Below are positions 7,018-12,183 of a stretch of 12,183 nucleotides of DNA, piece by piece. The DNA lies in contig JAITAD010000036.1 in assembly GCA_031284275.1 (NCBI GenBank), positions 1-12,183 on the forward strand, written 5' to 3'. The notes beneath the pieces are model-generated. The model had not been told where the DNA came from. It ran no database searches and saw only the letters and a program-made list of their open reading frames with translations. The position numbers and the translations under genes were made by a program. The first letter of the stretch is position 1; each line of letters opens with the position of its first letter. Source of the DNA: Tannerellaceae bacterium (lineage in GTDB: Bacteria > Bacteroidota > Bacteroidia > Bacteroidales > Tannerellaceae).

Positions 7018-9540
7018 TTATTGGTTTGTTACATCTGTTACTACTTCTGTGTCTGTATCTGTGTCTGCCGGAGCTTGGGAAACTTCGTCCTCCTCGGAGA
7101 GAACACGGCAGACGGAAGCTATTTCGTCACGGCGCTTTTCAAGGTTGATGAGACGCACACCCTGAGTAGCCCGCCCGATGACATTGACGTGAGCGACCTT
7201 GAGGCGTATGGTGATGCCGGACTTGTTGATGATCATGAGGTCATACTCCTCAGTGACGTTCTTGATAGCGACGAGTCGTCCGGTCTTGTCGGTGATGTTA
7301 AGCGTTTTGACACCCTTGGTGTTGCGGTTGGTGATGCGATAGTCGTCGAGGCGCGACCGTTTGCCGTAACCCTGTTCGGAAACGACGAGGATGGTTTCTT
7401 TCTCGCGGTCTTTTATACAGCTCATACCGACGACTTCGTCATCGTCACCGTCAAGGATCATGCCGCGGACACCGGCGGCGGTACGTCCGATGGGACGCAC
7501 TGCGCTCTCGTGGAACCGTACGGCGCGCCCGTTACGGCTGGCAAGAAGGACTTCGTTATTTCCGTTGGTGAGGGCGACTTGGATAAGCCCGTCACCGTCT
7601 ATGAGGTTGATGGCATTGACCCCGTTCTGTCGGGGACGTGAATAGGCGGAGAGGAGGGTCTTCTTAACCTGTCCCCGACGGGTACAGAAAAAGAGGTAAT
7701 GGCCGGAGGTAAAAGCGGTGTCGGTGGTGAGGTTCTTGATGCGGATGAAAGCTTGTACCTTATCGCCGGCTTCGATGTTGAGGATGTTTTGTATGGCGCG
7801 TCCCTTGGCGTTCTTGGCGCCTTCGGGGATGTCATAGACCTTGAGCCAGTAACATCGTCCGGTGGCGGTGAAGATAAGGAGGGTGGCGTGCATGGAGGCC
7901 GGGTAGATGTACTCGACGAAGTCTTCGTCACGTGTTTCCGATCCTCTGGCGCCGACGCCTCCACGCCCTTGGGCACGGAACTCGCTCAGGGGGGTACGTT
8001 TGATGTATCCGAGGTGCGAGATGGTGATGATCATCTCGTCGTCGGAATAGAAATCTTCGGGGTTGAGTTCCTCAGAGGCGTAGACGATGTCGGTCTTGCG
8101 GGAATCGCCGTACTTATCCTTGATTTCTTGCAACTCATCCTTGATAACGCCCATGAGGCAGTCGTCGTTGGCGAGGATATCGTTGAGGCGGGCGATGAGC
8201 CGCTGTATGTCGTCGAACTCGGCGCGGAGTTTGTCCTGCTCAAGGCTCGTGAGTTGGCGGAGGCGCATTTCAACGATGGCACGTGCCTGTATCTCCGAAA
8301 GGGCGAAGCGCGCCATGAGTTGCTCAATGGCTTCCTGAGGATTCTTGGAGGCGCGTATGGTACGGATGACTTCATCGATATGATCGGAGGCGATGATAAG
8401 TCCTTCGAGGATGTGGGCGCGCTCACGGGCTTTCCGTAACTCGAACTGAGTGCGGCGACGGACGACTTCGCGACGGTGGTCGATGAAAGCCTTGATGAGG
8501 TCTTTGAGGTTGAGCTGGCGAGGACGGCCACCGACAAGGGCGATGTTATTGACGCTGAAAGATGACTGCAAGGCGGTCATCTTGTAGAGCTTGTTGAGGA
8601 TAACGTTGGGGTTGGCGTCTCGCTTGATATCAACGACGATACGCATACCGTGGCGGTCGGATTCGTCATTGACATGGGTAATGCCTTCGAGCCGCTTCTC
8701 GATGACAAGGCCGGCGATGTACTCGATCAACTCGGCACGATTGACAAGGTAGGGTATTTCGGTGATGACGATTTTGTCGTGCCCTGCGCCGGCCTCTATC
8801 TCGGCTTTTCCGCGGAGGACGATGCGGCCGCGTCCGGTTTCGAAAGCGTTCTTGACACCGGCATATCCGTAGATGGTAGCGCCGGTAGGGAAGTCGGGGG
8901 CCTTGATGTATTCCATAAGGCCTGCAACGTCGATATCACCTTGACGGTCAATATAAGCGAGACATCCGTCGAGGACTTCGTTCATATTGTGGGGGGGCAT
9001 GTTGGTGGCCATGCCGACGGCGATACCTGAGGCGCCGTTGATGAGCAGGTTGGGAATGCGCGTGGGAAGGACGGTGGGTTCCCGAAGGGTGTCGTCGAAA
9101 TTGGGCTGAAAATCGACGGTCTCCTTATCAATATCGCGGAGCATCTCCTCGGCGAGCCGGCTGAGGCGTGCTTCGGTGTATCGCATGGCAGCCGGACTGT
9201 CGCCGTCAATGGACCCGAAGTTACCTTGTCCATCGACGAGGGGGTAACGCAATGACCATGTCTGTGCCATGCGTACCATGGTGAAGTAGACGGAGGAGTC
9301 GCCGTGGGGATGATACTTCCCGAGTACGTCGCCGACGATTCTGGCCGATTTCTTGTAAGGCTTATCAGAGGTGTTGCCTAATTCGTTCATGCCGAAAAGG
9401 ACACGCCGATGGACGGGTTTGAAACCATCTCTCACGTCCGGCAAGGCGCGTGAAACAATGACGGACATCGAATAATCGATGTAAGACGACTTCATCTCGT
9501 CTTCGATGTTCCTCTGTATAATTCTATCCTGATCAACCAT
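7018..9540 (-). CDS. gyrA: DNA gyrase subunit A
   Basis: Gyrase A cuts and rejoins DNA to introduce negative supercoils, acting as an A2B2 complex with GyrB. The 840-residue product is complete. Visible are the N-terminal [20 protein letters not shown] (12-31), the quinolone-resistance region [15 protein letters not shown] (77-91) with wild-type Ser82 and Phe86 where E. coli has Asp87, the DNA-cleaving Tyr121 in [11 protein letters not shown], and the intercalating Ile173 in [10 protein letters not shown]. The coiled-coil region 355-480 is followed by a beta-pinwheel domain. The GyrA box is QGRGGVG (524-530), with Val in place of the usual basic residue. The family is GyrA rather than ParC by its box and long pinwheel domain. 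The C-terminus is an acidic, Thr-rich tail ([17 protein letters not shown]). It is the first gene of the minus-strand operon, with a promoter about 115 bases upstream. Confidence 0.98.
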   Translation of the reverse strand: MVDQDRIIQRNIEDEMKSSYIDYSMSVIVSRALPDVRDGFKPVHRRVLFGMNELGNTSDKPYKKSARIVGDVLGKYHPHGDSSVYFTMVRMAQTWSLRYPLVDGQGNFGSIDGDSPAAMRYTEARLSRLAEEMLRDIDKETVDFQPNFDDTLREPTVLPTRIPNLLINGASGIAVGMATNMPPHNMNEVLDGCLAYIDRQGDIDVAGLMEYIKAPDFPTGATIYGYAGVKNAFETGRGRIVLRGKAEIEAGAGHDKIVITEIPYLVNRAELIEYIAGLVIEKRLEGITHVNDESDRHGMRIVVDIKRDANPNVILNKLYKMTALQSSFSVNNIALVGGRPRQLNLKDLIKAFIDHRREVVRRRTQFELRKARERAHILEGLIIASDHIDEVIRTIRASKNPQEAIEQLMARFALSEIQARAIVEMRLRQLTSLEQDKLRAEFDDIQRLIARLNDILANDDCLMGVIKDELQEIKDKYGDSRKTDIVYASEELNPEDFYSDDEMIITISHLGYIKRTPLSEFRAQGRGGVGARGSETRDEDFVEYIYPASMHATLLIFTATGRCYWLKVYDIPEGAKNAKGRAIQNILNIEAGDKVQAFIRIKNLTTDTAFTSGHYLFFCTRRGQVKKTLLSAYSRPRQNGVNAINLIDGDGLIQVALTNGNNEVLLASRNGRAVRFHESAVRPIGRTAAGVRGMILDGDDDEVVGMSCIKDREKETILVVSEQGYGKRSRLDDYRITNRNTKGVKTLNITDKTGRLVAIKNVTEEYDLMIINKSGITIRLKVAHVNVIGRATQGVRLINLEKRRDEIASVCRVLSEEDEVSQAPADTDTDTEVVTDVTNQ

Positions 9541-9654
9541 TTAGCTCCTTAGTTTGTTTCTCTCTTCGCCTTAGTTTCACCTTGTCCCCGAAAACCGGCA
9601 CAAGTTACAACTTTTCGGGATGTGACAACCTGTCGGGTGTCGCAAAATCGGGCG

Positions 9655-9662
9655 CAAAGGTA
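9655..9662 (-). promoter_or_regulatory. Bacteroidales -7 promoter box for the gyrA operon
   Basis: The minus strand reads TACCTTTG followed by C, an exact TAnnTTTG match, about 115 bases upstream of the gyrA ATG. A TTTG-type -33 element is present only at a longer than usual spacing (minus strand 9690-9687, 24 bases away). It sits back to back with the plus-strand promoter of the rhuM-fic gene in a 233-base divergent intergenic region (9541-9773) that holds no other gene. Confidence 0.6.
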
Positions 9663-9681
9663 GTTCTTTACACCAAAACGC

Positions 9682-9713
9682 TTGTTCAAAAATCACAAAA
9701 AGGGTTACCTTTG
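9682..9713 (+). promoter_or_regulatory. Promoter of the rhuM-fic gene
   Basis: The -7 box TACCTTTG (9706-9713) is an exact consensus match, and TTG (9682-9684) lies 21 bases upstream as a plausible -33 element. The predicted start of transcription near 9720 leaves a leader of about 54 bases before the ATG at 9774. A nearly identical module recurs just after the gene at 10775-10798. Confidence 0.65.
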
Positions 9714-9719
9714 CAAAAC
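9696..9719 (+). repeat. Promoter-containing direct repeat, copy 1
   Basis: Twenty-four bases beginning CAAAAAGGGTTACC, identical at 22 of 24 positions to 10775-10798 (differences C/T at position 14 and A/G at position 22). Similarity continues upstream as a shared GTTCAA (9684-9689 and 10764-10769) with a one-base length difference between. The two copies bracket the rhuM-fic gene. Confidence 0.75.
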
Positions 9720-9773
9720 CATTGCGATTTGGGAGAGAGAAACTTTTTGGTCGGGTTTGTGGAATAACGAGGA

Positions 9774-10748
9774 ATGGACAAAGTGGACAGGGGTGAGGTT
9801 GTGATCTATCGGACGCCAGACGGAACAACCGGTTTGGAAGTACGGTTGGATGGGGATAGTGTGTGGCTGACACAGGTACAGATGGTAGAGTTGTTCGCTC
9901 GTGATAGAACGGTCATAACCAGACATATCAACAATATTTTTAGAGAAGGAGAATTGGATATGAAAAGCAATGTGCGTTTTCTGCACATTGCCCATTCCGA
10001 CAAACCGGTTAGCATTTATAATTTAGAGGTTATTATCTCTGTGGGCTATCGGATAAAGTCTCCTCGTGGAACCCAATTTCGGATATGGGCAAATGGTATC
10101 CTAAAAGATTATTTGATAAAGGGTTATGCGGTCAATCAGCGGATCAAACAAGAGCAGTTGGATAGCTTGAAAGGGGCGGTTCGATTGTTGCATAACGTCG
10201 TTCGGCAGAAAGAACTCACTGCGGATGAGGCGACGGGACTGCTGAAAGTGATAACCGACTATACTTACGCACTTGATACACTTGACAGATACGATTATCA
10301 ACAACTTGAGGTGGAACGGACCACCGAGGCGGTTACCTTTCAGGCAACGTATGACGGCGCCATGGCAGCTATAGGACAGTTGAAACAAAAGTTCGGGGGA
10401 AGCGAGTTGTTTGCCCACGAAAAAGATCAGTCGTTTCGCAGCTCCATCGCTACGATTTATCAGACTTTCGACGGTAAGGATCTTTACCATAGTGTGGAGG
10501 AGAAAGCGGCGATGTTACTGTATTTGGTTACGAAAAACCATTCGTTCAGTGACGGGAACAAGCGTATTGCCGCCTTTCTATTCCTTTGGTTCCTTGACGG
10601 GAACGGGATATTGTACCGGCCTGACGGATCGCGTCTGATTGAAAACAATACGCTTGTTGCCCTGACCCTGATGATAGCAGAGAGCCGATCCGAAGAGAAA
10701 GATGTGATGGTCAAAGTAGTAGTGAACCTGATAAACGGAAATAACTGA
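9774..10748 (+). CDS. RhuM/Fic-Doc family protein (putative toxin or phage-defence type effector)
   Basis: A complete 324-residue protein with two parts. Residues 1-125 match the RhuM/anti-repressor-like N-terminus: VWLTQVQMVELFARDRTVITRH (30-51) looks like a helix-turn-helix, followed by SVGYRIKSPRGTQFRIWA (89-106), the RhuM signature. Residues 195-320 form a Fic/Doc domain with active-site loop HSFSDGNKR (256-264), giving His256 as catalytic base, Asp260 as metal ligand and Lys263-Arg264 in place of the GR of AMP-transferring Fic enzymes. GNKR is closer to phage P1 Doc, which phosphorylates EF-Tu, but the reaction here is not proven. It is short-spaced from no partner: no antitoxin gene is visible, so any control would be internal. 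The gene has its own promoter and is more A+T-rich than the gyrA operon, suggesting acquisition. Domain calls firm, biological role uncertain. Confidence 0.88.
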   Translation: MDKVDRGEVVIYRTPDGTTGLEVRLDGDSVWLTQVQMVELFARDRTVITRHINNIFREGELDMKSNVRFLHIAHSDKPVSIYNLEVIISVGYRIKSPRGTQFRIWANGILKDYLIKGYAVNQRIKQEQLDSLKGAVRLLHNVVRQKELTADEATGLLKVITDYTYALDTLDRYDYQQLEVERTTEAVTFQATYDGAMAAIGQLKQKFGGSELFAHEKDQSFRSSIATIYQTFDGKDLYHSVEEKAAMLLYLVTKNHSFSDGNKRIAAFLFLWFLDGNGILYRPDGSRLIENNTLVALTLMIAESRSEEKDVMVKVVVNLINGNN

Positions 10749-10774
10749 TAAGGAACCGAGAAAGTTCAATACCT

Positions 10775-10798
10775 CAAAAAGGGTTACTTTTGCAAGAC
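10775..10798 (+). repeat. Promoter-containing direct repeat, copy 2
   Basis: This is the second copy of the module at 9696-9719, starting 27 bases after the rhuM-fic stop codon. It begins CAAAAAGGGTTACT and differs at two positions. Confidence 0.75.
10785..10792 (+). promoter_or_regulatory. Putative -7 promoter box facing the WbsX gene
   Basis: TACTTTTG matches the TAnnTTTG consensus and lies in the same context as the rhuM-fic promoter. Unlike copy 1 it lacks a clear TTG at the -33 spacing (AAAGTTCAA is there instead). It could drive the downstream glycosyltransferase gene through a long leader. Confidence 0.45.
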
Positions 10799-10859
10799 TT
10801 CGGCGATGGTTGTTGTATGCACAGTACGTTGTAGCGATGGAGTCATGGCGTTTTTGCAT

Positions 10860-10876
10860 GAGAGAATGCTTCTCTC
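10860..10876 (+). repeat. Perfect hairpin in the leader region
   Basis: GAGAGAA pairs with TTCTCTC over seven bases around a TGC loop. No T-run follows, so it is not a standard terminator. Confidence 0.6.
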
Positions 10877-10932
10877 GGTAAGGATGGGTATTGGTGTAGG
10901 TTGTTTTTAGAGGAAGAGGATAAAATTGACAG

Positions 10933-10950
10933 AGTTCCAAAGGAACTATG
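10933..10950 (+). repeat. 18-base inverted repeat, left arm
   Basis: AGTTCCAAAGGAACTATG is the exact reverse complement of 11121-11138. The first 15 bases are themselves a hairpin (AGTTCC, AAA, GGAACT). The two arms enclose 170 bases upstream of the WbsX-type gene. Identity stops sharply on both sides of the 18 bases. Confidence 0.85.
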
Positions 10951-10958
10951 TTTTTTTT
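10933..10958 (+). terminator. Possible weak intrinsic terminator or attenuator
   Basis: The hairpin AGTTCC-AAA-GGAACT (10933-10947) is followed after ATG by eight T residues (10951-10958). The stem is short (six pairs) and the T-run is offset by three bases, so strength is doubtful. It would act on transcripts from the promoter at 10785 or on read-through from rhuM-fic. Confidence 0.4.
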
Positions 10959-10960
10959 GT

Positions 10961-10996
10961 GCCGGCTGCATCGACAGTATTCAGTCGATGAACGGC
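10961..10996 (+). repeat. Hairpin inside the 170-base segment
   Basis: CATCGAC (10969-10975) pairs with GTCGATG (10984-10990) around an eight-base loop, and GCCG (10961-10964) can pair with CGGC (10993-10996) outside it with an internal bulge. Confidence 0.5.
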
Positions 10997-10998
10997 TG

Positions 10999-11024
10999 AT
11001 AATCAGTGAATACATGCTGATTAT
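10999..11024 (+). repeat. Perfect eight-base hairpin inside the 170-base segment
   Basis: ATAATCAG (10999-11006) pairs with CTGATTAT (11017-11024) around a ten-base loop. The left arm lies in the small palindrome CTGATAATCAG (10996-11006). Confidence 0.55.
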
Positions 11025-11120
11025 TTCGTTGCAAACGCCCACCTGTCACAATTGTTACCGACGTGGTAAATCCACATTCTAAACCATTCATTTTCAACAT
11101 GTTTTTACTTCCATATATAC

Positions 11121-11138
11121 CATAGTTCCTTTGGAACT
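11121..11138 (-). repeat. 18-base inverted repeat, right arm
   Basis: CATAGTTCCTTTGGAACT on the plus strand, exact reverse complement of 10933-10950, ending 110 bases before the WbsX-type start codon. Confidence 0.85.
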
Positions 11139-11248
11139 ACGGTGTCCCATTCGACATGCCTAAAGAGATACTTGGCTGCTTGAACAAAGCAGAAGGATAC
11201 ACGCTATCGTAGCATTAATGGGTAGTGTAGATTGAAAATTGAACGTAG

Positions 11249-12183
11249 ATGAGAAAAAAAGCAAGGGTTATAGCCTACTATTTACCTCAGTTTCATCCTA
11301 TTGCGGAAAATGACAGATGGTGGGGAGAAGGGTTTACGGAATGGGTGAATGTGAAGAAAGCCAAGCCGTTGTTTGAAGGACATTACCAACCTCGCATACC
11401 GGCTGACTTAGGGTACTACGACCTGCTGAATCCTGATGTGCGGGAAAAACAGGCAGCCTTGGCGCGGGAAGCAGGTATAGAGGGGTTCTGCTATTGGCAT
11501 TATTGGTTCGGGAACGGGAAACGCTTGTTGGAACGCCCTTTCCAAGAGGTGTTGGAAACGGGGAAACCCGATTTCCCATTCTGTTTGGGATGGGCTAACC
11601 ATTCGTGGACGAACAAGACATGGAAGACGACAGGGAGTCTCGTTGAATCGGGGATACTCATGGAGCAGACCTATTCCGAGGATGATTATATCAGGCATTT
11701 CCATGCCGTTTTACCGGCTTTCAAGGACGAGCGATACATACAGGTAGATGGGAAACCATTGTTTCTTATATTTGCTCCCTATCACATACCCGATGCTCGC
11801 CTTTTCATCAGCAAGTGGAATGAATTGGCCAAAGAGAACGGGTTGTCGGGGATACATTTTGTTGCCAATTCGGAATGTATGATGCGTTTATTCAGAAGAG
11901 TAGCGTTTCGACTTAGCAGTAACAAAAAGCGTTTCAATCCATTTTTCCGAATGGGTTTTGATGCCGTAATCATACCGCGCAGGGCTTTCCGTGTATGGCA
12001 TATGCTTTGGTATGGGCTGACGGAATTACTTGGAATTAACGTGGTACTGAAATGTGATTACGGCAAGGCGACCGAAGATATTCTCGTGGACGAATGTGCA
12101 CAGGAAAATATCTACCCTGTCGTATTACCCAATTGGGATAGAACGCCGAGAATGGGAAAACGGGCAGATATATGGCACGGAAG
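11249..12183 (+). CDS. WbsX-type glycosyltransferase (GH99-like fold), N-terminal 311 residues, runs off right edge
   Basis: The frame opens at ATG 11249 (MRKKARVIAYYLPQFHPI) and stays open to the window end. The sequence matches the Glyco_tran_WbsX family: AYYLPQFHPIAENDRWWGEG (9-28), FTEWVNVKKAKPLFEGHYQP (29-48), ADLGYYDL (52-59), EGFCYWHYWFGNGKRLLERP (78-97), DFPFCLGWANHSWTNKTW (108-125), DGKPLFLIF (167-175) and PNWDRTPR (294-301). The WANHSW segment differs from the more usual WANENW. These proteins occur in O-antigen and capsule loci of Bacteroidota and are thought to act on cytosolic lipid- or glycan-linked precursors; donor and acceptor are unknown. No signal peptide is present and no Shine-Dalgarno is seen. 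It may be the first gene of a surface polysaccharide cluster continuing to the right. The WbpE/WbpB-like pair on the other strand could supply an amino-sugar precursor, which is inference. Confidence 0.9.
   Translation, partial: MRKKARVIAYYLPQFHPIAENDRWWGEGFTEWVNVKKAKPLFEGHYQPRIPADLGYYDLLNPDVREKQAALAREAGIEGFCYWHYWFGNGKRLLERPFQEVLETGKPDFPFCLGWANHSWTNKTWKTTGSLVESGILMEQTYSEDDYIRHFHAVLPAFKDERYIQVDGKPLFLIFAPYHIPDARLFISKWNELAKENGLSGIHFVANSECMMRLFRRVAFRLSSNKKRFNPFFRMGFDAVIIPRRAFRVWHMLWYGLTELLGINVVLKCDYGKATEDILVDECAQENIYPVVLPNWDRTPRMGKRADIWHG

Larger units (their letters stand above)
10749..11248 (+). other. 500-base non-coding, hairpin-rich region between rhuM-fic and the WbsX gene
   Basis: No convincing gene lies here on either strand; the longest plausible plus-strand frame after the promoter is 34 codons (10806-10910). 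The stretch holds a promoter-like repeat (10775-10798), a run of hairpins at 10860-10876, 10933-10947, 10969-10990, 10999-11024, 11055-11069, 11124-11138 and 11176-11192, a T8 tract at 10951-10958, and an 18-base perfect inverted repeat (10933-10950 with 11121-11138). No Bacteroidales -7 box is found close to the WbsX start, so if the promoter at 10785 drives it the leader would be about 450 bases long. Confidence 0.6.

Noticed and set aside
10629..10646. S286-R-L-I-E290-N291 in the RhuM-Fic protein as the Fic inhibitory motif [ST]xxxE[GN]
   Set aside because: The pattern fits by letters, but it lies in the stretch just after the catalytic helix that aligns with a connecting loop of Doc, not in a helix expected to reach the active site. 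Probably coincidence.
10806..10910. 34-codon open frame just after the promoter-like repeat at 10785
   Set aside because: It starts with ATG at a plausible distance but has no recognisable sequence, no ribosome-binding site and spans a strong hairpin. A frame of this length is expected by chance.
10578..11042. 154-codon minus-strand frame across the end of rhuM-fic and the intergenic region
   Set aside because: It overlaps the Fic domain antisense, has atypical Cys/His/Tyr-rich composition and matches nothing known.
10933..11138. Ends of an insertion sequence or MITE
   Set aside because: The 18-base arms lack flanking target-site duplications (GACAG on the left versus ACGGT on the right) and enclose no coding sequence, so a transposon origin is not supported.
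1..12183. CRISPR arrays, tRNA, rRNA or riboswitch elements
   Set aside because: No regularly spaced repeats and no tRNA or rRNA landmarks were found on reading; the leader hairpins do not match a riboswitch class I can recognise.

Overview
The window looks like a chromosomal segment of a Bacteroidales bacterium (phylum Bacteroidota); the genus is not resolved. The evidence is a set of families largely confined to or typical of this group (DUF3078 and DUF5020 outer-membrane proteins, a BspA-type leucine-rich-repeat protein), -7 promoter boxes matching the Bacteroidales consensus TAnnTTTG (four are exactly TACCTTTGC), and starts mostly without Shine-Dalgarno sequences. The left three quarters are fairly G+C-rich; the right quarter (from about 9.5 kb) is visibly more A+T-rich.

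Minus strand, 9540 down to 1: gyrA (7018-9540) is followed after 20 bases by an exported TPR protein (5756-6997), a DegT-family PLP aminotransferase (4626-5756), a Gfo/Idh/MocA oxidoreductase fused in frame to a DUF3078 outer-membrane protein (2096-4660), and panB (1239-2063). Gaps are 20 bases, a one-base TAATG overlap, a 35-base overlap and 32 bases, so these five probably form one transcript from a promoter at 9655-9662. The aminotransferase plus dehydrogenase pair resembles WbpE/WbpB, which put a 3-amino group on a UDP-HexNAc uronic acid for surface polysaccharide. Two genes with their own -7 boxes follow: a DUF5020 outer-membrane protein with an intrinsic terminator, and the start of a BspA-type LRR protein that runs off the left edge.

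Plus strand, 9541 to 12183: a divergent promoter region, a RhuM/Fic-Doc protein (9774-10748), a 500-base non-coding stretch rich in hairpins, and the 5' part of a WbsX-type glycosyltransferase gene (11249 to the right edge), possibly the first gene of a surface polysaccharide locus.

The points most worth a second look are: (1) the oxidoreductase-DUF3078 fusion, whose junction holds a buried signal peptide and no ATG, GTG or TTG start; (2) an 18-base perfect inverted repeat enclosing 170 bases ahead of the WbsX gene, which has the geometry of a Bacteroidales invertible promoter but no clear promoter inside; (3) two nearly identical promoter modules on either side of the rhuM-fic gene. No rRNA, tRNA, CRISPR array, transposase or recombinase gene was seen.
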